From CSP1-1 sp035620615 (GTDB lineage: Archaea; Thermoproteota; Nitrososphaeria; Nitrososphaerales; Nitrosopumilaceae), in the NCBI GenBank assembly GCA_035620615.1, contig DASPGM010000007.1:1-50745 (forward strand): a stretch of 50,745 nt of DNA, in the 5' to 3' direction. The position numbers were made by a program, and so were the translations under genes. Below the pieces are notes generated by a model. It searched no databases and was not told the origin of the DNA. It saw only the letters and a list, made by a program, of their open reading frames with translations. This document shows, piece by piece, positions 1 through 8,643 of this stretch. Position 1 is the stretch's first letter, and each line of letters begins with the position of its first letter.

Positions 1-136
1 GTTCCAGAGGTTGTAGTTGAAGAACCAACAGTTCCAGAGGTTGTAGTTGAAGAACCAACAGTTCCAGAGGTTGTAGTTGAAGAACCAACAGTTCCAGAGG
101 TTGTAGTTGAAGAACCAACAGTTCCAGAGGTTGTAG
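1..136 (+). repeat. Perfect 30-bp tandem repeat, 4 copies plus a 16-nt partial copy
   Basis: Copies start at 1, 31, 61 and 91 and are identical at every base. A fifth copy starts at 121 and matches for 16 nt. The 30-nt unit is a multiple of three and encodes VPEVVVEEPT, so copy-number changes stay in frame. The array probably continues upstream of the window. Confidence 0.97.
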
Positions 137-972
137 AAGTAAAACAAAAATTAGTATCTAAATCTTCTAAAAATCCAAAAGATAATGCCCCATTTTTTGG
201 AACAGATAGTTTTGGGAATCGCTACGTCGATAACGGTTTTACATTTAATGGTTTTACAACAGATGTAAATGATTTCAAAACACATATGCCACTACAAACT
301 ATCCAAGTGGGAGAATCAAATACCGCAGTTTTAAAAATCTATAATCATAGAGGGGTTTCAACTCTAGAACATGTTGAGCTAGTCTTTGGATTAGATCAGA
401 TAGGATCAGATGAACAAAAACCAAATTCAATAATATGGGAACAAGACTTTGAGGGCACTCAAAAAGTAAGCACTACTGATTCAGACAATCTGCTTATGGA
501 TGTAAATGCAATTGGTAAAGCAGACGATAGATTAATGGAAATTACATTTAGTTTTGCATTCAGAGAGCCTTTGGATAAATCAAAAATTGGAGTTGTAGTG
601 TGGGATAAAGAAAGAAACAGCAGAACAGCTTACTTTAATGATGGAATTGAAGTAATTGGAAAATCACTAAACCCCCCAGAAATAATAACTATTCTTGATA
701 ACAAAGGGTATCCGATAAAAATTACAAAGATTGGAAAGGATACTGGTATAGATGAACAAGGAAATATTTGGACTCATAATTCTCCATGGACAATTCAGAG
801 TTCACATATAGATGAAAAACTTTCAAATGAAAATCCTGACCCAGTTAGTGCGCATGGATTTGATAGAATGAACAATATGTTTGACTCATATAAAAATAAT
901 CAAGCACAAGAAGCACAGAAAAAGCTAAATGACATATTAGGTGGAAAAAATATTTCAAACTTTATTGACTAA
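1..972 (+). CDS. Surface/exported protein with VPEVVVEEPT repeats, 3' part only
   Basis: The frame is open from the left edge of the window, so the true start lies upstream. The visible 323 codons begin with a stalk-like stretch of tandem ten-residue repeats (VPEVVVEEPT), acidic and proline-containing. A Lys/Ser-rich linker follows, then a globular part of about 270 residues beginning GTDSFGNRYVDNGF. That part is rich in beta-type sequence and ends NISNFID. There is no membrane anchor in the visible part. Repeated acidic Pro/Val stalks ahead of beta-rich domains are common in large exported thaumarchaeal proteins, so a cell-surface role is likely, but this is inference. The specific family is not recognised. 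The next gene downstream is convergent (SWIM protein). Confidence 0.75.
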   Translation, partial: VPEVVVEEPTVPEVVVEEPTVPEVVVEEPTVPEVVVEEPTVPEVVEVKQKLVSKSSKNPKDNAPFFGTDSFGNRYVDNGFTFNGFTTDVNDFKTHMPLQTIQVGESNTAVLKIYNHRGVSTLEHVELVFGLDQIGSDEQKPNSIIWEQDFEGTQKVSTTDSDNLLMDVNAIGKADDRLMEITFSFAFREPLDKSKIGVVVWDKERNSRTAYFNDGIEVIGKSLNPPEIITILDNKGYPIKITKIGKDTGIDEQGNIWTHNSPWTIQSSHIDEKLSNENPDPVSAHGFDRMNNMFDSYKNNQAQEAQKKLNDILGGKNISNFID

Positions 973-1005
973 AATTACTCCAATAAATTATTTTAAATGA
1001 TATAA

Positions 1006-1308
1006 TCATAGATCTGAAACAAGTCCACTAATAAAATCCAAAAACTCATCATCTGAAAAAGTAATAAGTTCAATTTGATTTTCTTTTTTTGCAAGGATTG
1101 CAGATTTGAGATGATAGCATTCCTGCTTTCCCTCAATAGAATTAAAGTAGAAGCTTTGACATGAACAAAAATTTAAGTCTGGATCAAACCAATATTCTTT
1201 TTCTTTTCCAACTATAGTCCATATTTTTCGTTGGCTTGGTTCAAAAATATGAAGTTTAATTCTTTTTTCAGAAAGAACTGATTCTATTTTGTTCGGATCA
1301 CTATTCAC
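1006..1308 (-). CDS. SWIM zinc-finger protein
   Basis: A 100-residue protein with the SWIM signature in its middle: C-x-C (the CSC near residue 47) followed by C-x-H (CYH near residue 63), the CxCx(n)CxH zinc-binding arrangement. The preceding residues (WTIVGKEKEYWFDPDLNFCSC) fit the usual SWIM beta-strand entry. SWIM domains bind DNA or protein partners; in archaea small stand-alone SWIM proteins are often linked to recombination or repair factors, but the partner here is unknown. The start is GTG, with no better in-frame start nearby. It is divergent from the phosphoesterase gene, with only about 34 nt between the two starts, so the promoters must overlap. Confidence 0.85.
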   Translation of the reverse strand: MNSDPNKIESVLSEKRIKLHIFEPSQRKIWTIVGKEKEYWFDPDLNFCSCQSFYFNSIEGKQECYHLKSAILAKKENQIELITFSDDEFLDFISGLVSDL

Positions 1309-1342
1309 AAGGATTTAATTCAAAAGGTAATGTATATTTTTG

Positions 1343-2092
1343 ATGGCAGAAACAACAATTGTCCCTTCACATCCCGCATTGATTATTAATGGTGAAAAAC
1401 GATATCTTGTAATATCAGATTTACATATTGGATTTGAAAGCAATCTAATATCAAATAAAATTTTCATTGGAAAAAACACTACTACTCAAGAAACAATTAA
1501 TTCAATTGGAGAAATTATTGACTTAGTAAAAGTAGATACTCTAATTCTTTTAGGGGATGTTAAATCAAGTATAAAATCAATAACAAAAGCTGAATGGGAA
1601 GATATTCCAAAATTTTTCAATAAAATAAAAGATAAAGTAAACATTATACTAATTCCCGGAAATCATGATTCTAACATTCAAAAACTTGTTCCAGAAGGGG
1701 TATCACTAATAAGCCCTGCAGGGGTAATAATTGAAAATATTCTTTTAACTCATGGTCATACAATGCCTACAGAAAATTTTTCAATGATTGATAAAATAAT
1801 CATGGGACATGTACACCCTGTGTTTTTTCAAGAGGATTCTATGCTCAATGGTCAGAGGGTTTGGGTTTCCATTAAAACTGAGAAACAGAATATTTTTCCA
1901 TCAACCTCAGGAGAGTTAGAAATTATCGTAGTTCCGTCATATAACAAATATTTCTATGCAACTAATAAAAAATTTTATAAAAAATCTATTTCACCTATTT
2001 TACAACGGATTAAAAAAATTACTTCAGCAAAAATAGTAACATTAGATGGTTCCATAATAGGTGATGAAACGATAATTAAAAAAATCCTTTAG
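1343..2092 (+). CDS. Calcineurin-like metallophosphoesterase (archaeal MJ0037 type)
   Basis: All metal-binding blocks of the calcineurin-like phosphoesterase superfamily are visible in order: SDLHIGFE near residue 26 (D-x-H), LGDVKS near 72 (GD), GNHDSN near 107 (GNHD), THGHTMP near 138, and GHVHP near 156 (GHxH). The length of 249 residues matches the archaeal stand-alone family often annotated as a putative phosphoesterase. It would be a cytosolic two-metal hydrolase, but the substrate is not known. A TTG lies directly before the ATG I chose; the ATG is preferred. The stop overlaps the convergent carB stop by 4 bp. Confidence 0.85.
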   Translation: MAETTIVPSHPALIINGEKRYLVISDLHIGFESNLISNKIFIGKNTTTQETINSIGEIIDLVKVDTLILLGDVKSSIKSITKAEWEDIPKFFNKIKDKVNIILIPGNHDSNIQKLVPEGVSLISPAGVIIENILLTHGHTMPTENFSMIDKIIMGHVHPVFFQEDSMLNGQRVWVSIKTEKQNIFPSTSGELEIIVVPSYNKYFYATNKKFYKKSISPILQRIKKITSAKIVTLDGSIIGDETIIKKIL

Positions 2093-5000
2093 TTAAAGGA
2101 TTTGTAAGGCTCTAGTGGATGTTTAGTTGGTTCGTTTTCTTGTAACCAGGCGAGTGTTTTTACAAATGATTCAGCAATTTCAGGGGTAGTAAGAACCGGT
2201 ATTCCCATTTCTAAAGATTTTCTTCGAATTTGATATTCATCGTAAAGCATTCCCACATATTTTTCCAAAGTAGAGGTACTCGGGATATTAATTATAAAAT
2301 CAATTTTTCGCTCAAATAATAAATCTGCGATGTTAGGCTTTCTTTCGGGTTCACTAATTTTGTAGACAATTCCTACATCACCAATCTTTTCTGATAAGAA
2401 TTCAGCCGTGTGTTCTGTGGCCATTATATTATATCCAAGATCTTTAAGGGATGCAGCTGTTTGAAGAAGTTTTTCTTTGTTTTCTTCACCTCCAACTGTA
2501 ATTAACACAGTTCCCTCTTCGGGTAAATTATAACCAACTGAAATTAATGCCTTCGATAATGCATCGTAGAAGCTTTCACCGAAACATGCAGCCTCACCAG
2601 TTGATTGCATTTCAACACCTAAGACAATGTCTGCTCCCGTTAGTTGCATAAAAGAAAATTGAGGAACCTTAATTCCATAATTACGAATTTTTGTCCAGTG
2701 ATTAGAAGGTATTTCTGGAAGAGATTGACCTAAAACAGCCCTAGATGCAAGATTAATTAGATTTATTCTAACTAATTTTGAAACAAATGGCATTGAACGC
2801 GATGCCCTAATGTTCAATTCTATAACATAGACTTGACCTGCGTTTATTAAAAATTGTAAATTAAATGGTCCTTTAATATGGAATGATTGTGCAATCTTTT
2901 CAGTATAATCGGTAATTGTTTCAATGATTTTATTATTTAGTCGCCAAGGCGGAATACACATCATTGCATCACCAGAATGTACACCGGCACTTTCGATGTG
3001 CTCTACTAATGCTCCAATAACAATATTTTTTCCATCTGAGACACCATCAACATCAACTTCAAGCGAATTAAGCATAAATTTTGAAATTACTACGGGATGA
3101 TCAGGAGATACTATTGTTGCTTCATTTACATATTTCTTAAGTTCTTCCTGAGACCATACTACCTTCATTGCGGCTCCACTCAAAACGTAGGAAGGTCGTA
3201 CTATTACAGGATAACCTACATCAATGGCAAAGTTTTTTGCTTCTGTAATGTTTGAGAATGCTTGCCATTTTGGTTGTTTAATGTGAAGATTATCTAGAAC
3301 TTGGCTAAACTTTGAACGATTTTCTGCTCTATCGACATCAGTGGCATTGGTTCCCAAAAGAGGAATGCCATACTTCAATATTTTCGGTGTTAGATTGTTT
3401 GCAACTTGACCACCTACAGAAGTAACTATTCCTCTAGACTGTTCGAAATCTTGTATGTCTAAAATGCGTTCAAGTGTGAGCTCTTCAAAATAAAGCCTTT
3501 GAGGAATGTCGTAGTCTGTAGATACAGTCTCTGGATTACAATTAACTACGACAACATTTTTTTCACCATTCTCTTGTAATCCCCATATCATGTTGACAGT
3601 ACCCCAATCAAACTCTACACTACTTCCGATTCTATATGGACCTGCGCCTAAAACAATTACTCCTCTATCATGATCGGTTAGCTCTAAATCATGTTTATCT
3701 CCGCCATAAGTAACATAAAGATAATTTGTTTTGGCAGGCCACTCTGCGGCTAAAGTATCAATTTGTTTTACGACTGGCATTATTCCGTGACTTTTTCTAA
3801 TATCTCGAATTTCTGATTCTTTTTTGTTTACTGCGTGGCCAATTTGTTTATCTGAGAATCCTAGTTTTTTTGCTTCATTTAAGATTCCAAATTCTAATTG
3901 GGAATTATGTAATCTCGTTTCTGTATCAACAATATTTTTTATTTTTTCTATAAACCAAGGATCTATTGCAGAAAGTTTATTAATTTTTTCTACCGAGATT
4001 CCTTTTTTCAGCGCAGCTGCAACATAGTATAATATAGAATCATCTGGATTAAGTAAATGATTTTCAATATCTTCTTCTTCATATGTTTTACCGTTAAGGC
4101 GATTCAGTACTAACCCATCATTTCCAATGTCCAACATTCTAATTGCTTTTTGAAGTGATTCTTCAAACGTTCGTCCGATTGCCATTACTTCACCTACTGA
4201 CTTCATAGTGGGTCCGAGATTTCGATTGACGAGTTCAAATTTGTCAAAATCCCAACGAGGATGTTTACAAACGATATAATCAAGAGATGGTTCAAAACAC
4301 GCAGTGGTTGATTTTGTTATAGTGTTAACAAGCTCAGACAAAGAGTACCCGAGCACAATTTTAGCTGACATGTAAGCAAGTGGATAGCCGGTTGCCTTAC
4401 TAGCAAGAGCGGATGATCGGGATAGTCTTGGATTTATTTCAATTGCAGCAAATTTGTCTGATTCAGTATCAAGAGTAAATTGGATATTACATTCACCTAC
4501 AATTCCAACATGTTTTGCTGCACGTAAACCAGCAGAGCGTAAAATATGATATTCACGATTATCTATAGTTTGAGAAGGAGCAACTACAATATTATCGCCG
4601 GTATGAACTCTCATAGAAAGAACATTTTCCATATTACAAACAATTACATTATTTCCTCCATGATCCTGCATTATTTCATATTCTATCTGCTTCCAATCCC
4701 CGACATATTCTTCAATTAGAACTTGGCCTACCATGCTAGCAGTAAGACCCCTTCCTACAATTTCATAAAGTTCTATCTCGTTATGTGCAACTCCACCACC
4801 CTTCCCTCCCAGAGTATAAGCCACTCTAACAATTACTGGATACCCAAGGTCCTTTGCTACTTTTTTTGCTTCATCGAAAGTACGGACCGTATAACCTGAA
4901 AGAACTGGAACATTACATTCTACCATCGAATCCTTAAACTTCTGTCTATCCTCTGTAGCCATTATTCCAGAAATTTGAGTCCCAAGAACTTGAGTCCCAT

Positions 5001-5352
5001 ATTTTTTAAATACACCAAGTTCGTCTAGTTTTACTCCACAATTCAACGCGGTTTGACCACCAAATCCAAGCATTACACCGTCAGGTCTTTCAGACTCGAT
5101 AATGGATTCAACATATTTTGGATTAACTGGTAACAAGTACACTTTATCCGCAAATCTAGTATCTGTTTGAATTGTAGCAACATTTGGATTTATGAGAATA
5201 CTTTTCAGTCCATCCTCACGAATTGCTTTGAGGCATTGACTTCCGGAGTAGTCGAATTGGCGGTCGCTTTAACGACTCTCGCCGGCTTCTCCGATTTTAA
5301 TAGCCCCACTACCTAATACTAGAATTTTTTTTAATGATTCATTTTTTGGCAG
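2089..5352 (-). CDS. carB: Carbamoyl-phosphate synthase large subunit, interrupted by a 21-nt candidate intron
   Basis: CarB makes carbamoyl phosphate from ammonia (delivered by CarA), bicarbonate and two ATP, for arginine and pyrimidine synthesis. After removal of nucleotides 5277-5257 the product is 1080 residues, the normal length. Its order is pre-ATP-grasp domain (ILVLGSGAIKIGEAGE then FDYSGSQ), ATP-grasp 1 (GGKGGGVAHN), oligomerisation region, second pre-ATP-grasp and ATP-grasp domains (VLGAGPYRIGSSVEFDWG), and a C-terminal MGS-like domain. Without the removal, an in-frame TAA at 5272-5270 would cut the protein after 27 codons. The next in-frame start (GTG, 5142) would lose the first 63 residues. 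No ATG, GTG or TTG is in frame upstream. The best start is CTG at 5352-5350 (MPKNESLKK), six nt after a perfect GGAGGAGG (5366-5359). The start lies inside carA, a 14-nt overlap. Confidence 0.93.
5257..5277 (-). other. Candidate bulge-helix-bulge mini-intron (21 nt) in carB
   Basis: On the coding strand the elements are: GGCG (5283-5280), 3-nt bulge AGA (5279-5277), GTCG (5276-5273), loop TTAAAG (5272-5267), CGAC (5266-5263), CGCC (5262-5259), 3-nt bulge AAT (5258-5256). GTCG pairs with CGAC and GGCG with CGCC. This is the helix-bulge-helix core cut by archaeal tRNA-splicing endonuclease. Cleavage after the second base of each bulge (AG|A and AA|T) excises exactly 21 nt. It joins codon GAG to TTC, giving GEAGE-FDYSG, the conserved CarB sequence. 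The excised part contains the in-frame TAA. The tRNA-Val intron at 41560-41579 has the same layout. Structure and frame are read directly; splicing itself is inferred. Confidence 0.85.
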
Positions 5353-6511
5353 GTTTTGCCTCCTCCATTAAGGTTTTCAGTTTTTCAAAAACGAACTTAC
5401 AATCATAAGGACCAGGGGATGCTTCAGGATGAAATTGAACTGCGATACATTTTTGTTTTTTATGAATTATTCCTTCAACGGTATTATCATCCGCATTAGT
5501 AAACCACAAATTAAAATCTGAATTTTTAAGGGTATCAGGATCAATACAATATCCATGATTTTGACTTGTGACATATACATGATCATCTTCTAAATTTATG
5601 CAGGGTTTATTTTGTCCTCTATGCCCATACTTTAGTTTGTAAGTGTTAGCATTTCCAGCAATTCCTAGAATTTGTGCTCCAAGACATATCCCTAATGTAG
5701 GAATGTTTTTTTCTATTAGTAATCTTGCAGTATCTATTGTCTCCTGACAGTTTTGGGGATCTCCTGGTCCATTACTAATTACAACCCCTTTTGGTTTGAA
5801 TGAAAGAATTTTGTCAATCGATGCGTTCCATGGAACTTTAATTACTTTGTATCCTATATTACGTAAATTTCGAATTATTGCATTTTTAACACCGGTATCA
5901 ATTACTACTACTGTTTGGTTTTCTTTTCCAAATACTTGGTCCTCTTTAGTTGAAACGATGTTCATGAATTTTTCTGAAGAATAGTCAGGAGCAGAAGATA
6001 ATTGTTTTTTTATCTCTTCTTCATCAATATCTTTACTTGAAACGACAAGGGCTGCCATCATAACACCTCCATTTCTTAGTTTTTTTGTTAACTCTCTTGT
6101 ATCAATTCCAGATATTCCTGGAATATTTTCTTTATTCATCCATTCATCTAGAGTCATCGACATACTCCAGTGACTAGCCACCATAGAAAGATCGTGGACT
6201 ACTAAGCCTCTAGCCTGAATTCTGTCTGATTCAAAGAATTTCGGAATGCCATCTTGATCCTTTATTGATGGATCAGGAACTCCATAATTTCCAACAAGGG
6301 GATAAGTCAAAGTAAGAATTTGTCCACTGTAAGATGGATCAGTGAGAGTTTCTGGATATCCAACCATTCCTGTATTAAAAACAAGCTCACCAAAAACACG
6401 AGTAGAATATCCAAATCCCATTCCATTTAGAACAGTGCCATCAGAAAGGATCAGTTTCCCAAACTTGTTGACGTGTTTGGCTTTTTTGGTATTAATAGTG
6501 ACCCTCGACAA
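5339..6511 (-). CDS. carA: Carbamoyl-phosphate synthase small (glutaminase) subunit
   Basis: CarA hydrolyses glutamine and channels ammonia to CarB. The 390 residues are the usual length. The N-terminal CPSase small-chain domain (GKLILSDGTVLNGMGFGY, then NTGMVGYPETLTDPSY) is followed by a class I glutamine amidotransferase domain. The latter has the nucleophile motif LGICLGAQ and the His/Glu pair in FHPEASPGP near the C-terminus. The start is TTG (TTG TCG AGG). A TATA-like TTAAAT about 22 nt upstream and no Shine-Dalgarno sequence suggest a leaderless or nearly leaderless transcript. It is the first gene of a carA-carB operon; its last codons carry the Shine-Dalgarno sequence and CTG start of carB. 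Confidence 0.97.
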   Translation of the reverse strand: MSRVTINTKKAKHVNKFGKLILSDGTVLNGMGFGYSTRVFGELVFNTGMVGYPETLTDPSYSGQILTLTYPLVGNYGVPDPSIKDQDGIPKFFESDRIQARGLVVHDLSMVASHWSMSMTLDEWMNKENIPGISGIDTRELTKKLRNGGVMMAALVVSSKDIDEEEIKKQLSSAPDYSSEKFMNIVSTKEDQVFGKENQTVVVIDTGVKNAIIRNLRNIGYKVIKVPWNASIDKILSFKPKGVVISNGPGDPQNCQETIDTARLLIEKNIPTLGICLGAQILGIAGNANTYKLKYGHRGQNKPCINLEDDHVYVTSQNHGYCIDPDTLKNSDFNLWFTNADDNTVEGIIHKKQKCIAVQFHPEASPGPYDCKFVFEKLKTLMEEAKPAKK

Positions 6512-6580
6512 GTCATCTAGATTCGAAATTTAAGTTTTGTGAACTGTGATCGCGGTAAAATTTTAAAAATTTTTTCAGAG

Positions 6581-7789
6581 CTAAAGAGCCTTGAATTCTT
6601 CGCTCCATTTGGAGTATGCACGGATCATTTCCATTGATACACTTGGGGTTCTTTGAGTTTTAATGAGTCTAAAGTCAGCCATGGTCAGACTTTTTGGTTG
6701 TAGTGGAGCTCTTCCCTCAACAGGTTCTCGATATTCAGGAGAGTCAAATAATTCATGTACCACTTTGAGCTGTCCTGCTTGGCAGATATCTTTAATGTCA
6801 CTTGCGCTATATCCTTCAAAAAGTTTTGCAAGTTCATTAGTTTTTACTCTAATATCTTTTTTGAGTGGTGCTGTATACAAATTAAATAAATTCTCTCGTG
6901 CTTCCAAAGTAGGAAGAGATACATAGATTCGCTTTTGGAATCTTCTCAAAAATGGCCAATCAAGGCTCCATGGTTTGTTGGTTGCACCAATTACGTATAA
7001 TTTTACGTCTTTTCCTTTTCCATTAACGCCATCCATTTCGGAGAGAAATTGATTTTTTGTTCTTATTTCTCCACCAACTTCACTATTTCTTGTTCCCAAT
7101 AGAGAGTCAACCTCATCAATAAATAAAATCACAGGTTTTCCCTCTCTTTCATTAAGACTGTGTGCCATTTTAAATAACTTTGAAACATTTTGTTCTGCCT
7201 CACCTAACCATTTACTCATCATTGATGCTGCATCAACATTTACAAAATAGCCATCAATTTCACTTGCGGTTGCAGCAGCCAGGATTGTTTTTCCACATCC
7301 TGGAGGACCGTAGAGCAACAAACCCCTTGGCCATCCCAATGGAAAAAGGTCAGGCCTTTTAGTTGGATAAACTATAGATTCACGTAAAGCTCCTTTGGCA
7401 TCTTCTAATCCTATTACTTCTTTCCAGCTAATGTTAGGCTTTTCTTTCATTACCAAATCTTCAAATTTGTTATCATCTTCTTCTTTGGCATGTCGTTTCA
7501 TTGATTCTTTACGCTCCTCTGGAGAAGCATTAGGGTCAACTACTGGTTCGATATGTACACCATGTGTGGCTTGTAATGCCGTAATTCTTTTTTGATAGGA
7601 ACCCATCCTTTCAGTATAAATTTTGTTTAGTTTGTTTGTTGGGTATAGTTGCATTAATTTCACTAGTGAATCTATTGCTTTTTGATAATTTGCAATAGCC
7701 ATACCTCGAGCCCCTTGTGAATCACACTTGATAGCCTCAGAAGCATATCTGCTTGCGCTATTCTCTAGTTCCTGTGGTGCTAAACTCAA
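6581..7789 (-). CDS. cdvC: CdvC, Vps4-like AAA ATPase of the archaeal ESCRT division system
   Basis: CdvC remodels ESCRT-III-like CdvB filaments during cytokinesis. Residues 1-75 form an MIT-type three-helix domain (SASRYASEAI, MAIANYQKAIDSLVKLM), which binds CdvB tails. A linker follows, then an AAA module with Walker A GPPGCGKT (161-168), Walker B ILFIDEVDSL (about 221-230), sensor region VIGATNKPWSLD and arginine-finger region FLRRFQKR, then a Vps4-like C-terminal helix ending SKWSEEFKAL. The length of 402 fits thaumarchaeal CdvC. The start is TTG, leaving the MIT domain complete. CdvB genes are not in this window. It lies downstream of a same-strand coiled-coil gene and is the only division gene recognised here. 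Confidence 0.95.
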   Translation of the reverse strand: MSLAPQELENSASRYASEAIKCDSQGARGMAIANYQKAIDSLVKLMQLYPTNKLNKIYTERMGSYQKRITALQATHGVHIEPVVDPNASPEERKESMKRHAKEEDDNKFEDLVMKEKPNISWKEVIGLEDAKGALRESIVYPTKRPDLFPLGWPRGLLLYGPPGCGKTILAAATASEIDGYFVNVDAASMMSKWLGEAEQNVSKLFKMAHSLNEREGKPVILFIDEVDSLLGTRNSEVGGEIRTKNQFLSEMDGVNGKGKDVKLYVIGATNKPWSLDWPFLRRFQKRIYVSLPTLEARENLFNLYTAPLKKDIRVKTNELAKLFEGYSASDIKDICQAGQLKVVHELFDSPEYREPVEGRAPLQPKSLTMADFRLIKTQRTPSVSMEMIRAYSKWSEEFKAL

Positions 7790-7830
7790 ATTATCTAATC
7801 GGAATTTACTTCAAATTTGCTTAGGTATCC

Positions 7831-8289
7831 TTAGGTGTAAACTGGTGTAGCAGATTTGGTTAAATTTTTTGTACTTAATTTAGGTTCGAATTCAGATTTT
7901 TTCTCCAGAGTACCTTGGGTTGAAAATAAAGAGAAACCATCAGAGACTTCTCCTTGAATATTTTTAATTCTAGAAATAGAATTTTCTGCAGATACCACTA
8001 ACTCACTTATTTTATCATTTAAAATTCCCATAGATTCAGTAGAATTGCTAATCATTTCAACAAAATCCTTTAGTAATTGATAAACTTCCTTGTTATCTTC
8101 ATATTTAGTAAGAATGTAATTTGCAACATGAACAAGTTGATTTAAATCCTGTAACTGCTCGAGAGAAAGTTTTTCAATTTTTGATTCATCATTATTATCA
8201 AGTTGACTAATTTTTTTCTCAATAATTGATGAAAATCTTCGAATTTTCTTTAGGTCCTTTGAGATATTTCGTGAATTTAAGTTAGTCAT
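7831..8289 (-). CDS. Helical/coiled-coil protein of unknown function next to cdvC
   Basis: A 152-residue protein, mostly charged amphipathic helix. Residues 5-60 (heavy in K, E, I and L) and 60-115 look coiled-coil forming; the C-terminal 35 residues (KSEFEPKLSTKNLTKSATPVYT) look unstructured. No signal peptide, membrane helix or catalytic motif is visible. It is on the same strand as cdvC, 41 nt upstream of it, so co-transcription is plausible. The size and helical make-up with a flexible tail recall small ESCRT-associated proteins, but I see no clear CdvB signature, so a division role is only a guess from position. Confidence 0.75.
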   Translation of the reverse strand: MTNLNSRNISKDLKKIRRFSSIIEKKISQLDNNDESKIEKLSLEQLQDLNQLVHVANYILTKYEDNKEVYQLLKDFVEMISNSTESMGILNDKISELVVSAENSISRIKNIQGEVSDGFSLFSTQGTLEKKSEFEPKLSTKNLTKSATPVYT

Positions 8290-8383
8290 GTTATTTTATC
8301 ATGAGTTTCTTTAACAAAGTCTTGATTAGGGTAGCACGTGCTTAATTTAGAGTCTACAATCAATTTTGCTTAATCTAAAAATG

Positions 8384-8485
8384 AGGATGCTTCAAGTAGC
8401 CAATCGCAATAGCAAACGAGGCAACTTTGCCTTAAAATATCAATTTGCGGGAGGCATCGAATTTAGCTAACTTGGTAGCCATCCT
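8384..8485. ncRNA. Candidate structured RNA in the cdvC-trmB intergenic region
   Basis: Within the 354-nt gene-free stretch 8290-8643, this part is less AT-rich than its surroundings and folds into nested helices. AGGATG (8384-8389) pairs with CATCCT (8480-8485). CAAGTAGC (8393-8400) pairs with GCT plus ACTTG (8466-8474, one bulged A at 8469). CGCAA (8405-8409) pairs with TTGCG (8445-8449), and AGGCAA (8419-8424) with TTGCCT (8427-8432). The strand is undecided: on the minus strand the structure is followed by a T-run (CATTTTT), on the plus strand it is not. A 29-codon frame from 8381 exists but resembles no known protein. No known RNA family is recognised. Confidence 0.45.
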
Positions 8486-8521
8486 TCAAAGATAAAGAGT
8501 GAAATTTCTATTTGAGCACCT

Positions 8522-8552
8522 TGTCACGCTTTAGTTATTAACCACAGTGACA
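8522..8552. promoter_or_regulatory. Concentric inverted repeats upstream of the TrmB gene
   Basis: TGTCAC (8522-8527) and GTGACA (8547-8552) form an outer dyad. GTTATTAAC (8534-8542) is a palindrome sharing nearly the same centre. It lies about 92-122 nt upstream of the regulator start at 8644, so it could be an operator, possibly autoregulatory. The rest of 8553-8643 is AT-rich with no gene. Confidence 0.3.
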
Positions 8553-8643
8553 TCAACCAAGAGGTACAATTTTGAACTTTTTTGAGTAAATGAATAAAGG
8601 AATTTAGCTCTTCGTCTTACCTAAGAATCAATCATTAGACATT

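Noticed and set aside
1..136. CRISPR array
   Set aside because: The 30-bp repeats are directly adjacent with no spacers and encode a peptide repeat in frame.
2089..5352. carB as a plain pseudogene or a sequencing error
   Set aside because: The rest of the 1080-residue protein is intact. The insertion is exactly 21 nt, in frame when removed, and forms a splicing structure matching the tRNA intron. A random error would rarely do all of this, though re-sequencing is still needed.
8381..8470. A 29-codon frame (MRMLQVANRNSKRGNFALKY...) in the intergenic region
   Set aside because: It coincides with the nested stem structure and has no recognisable protein pattern. A structured RNA explains the composition better.
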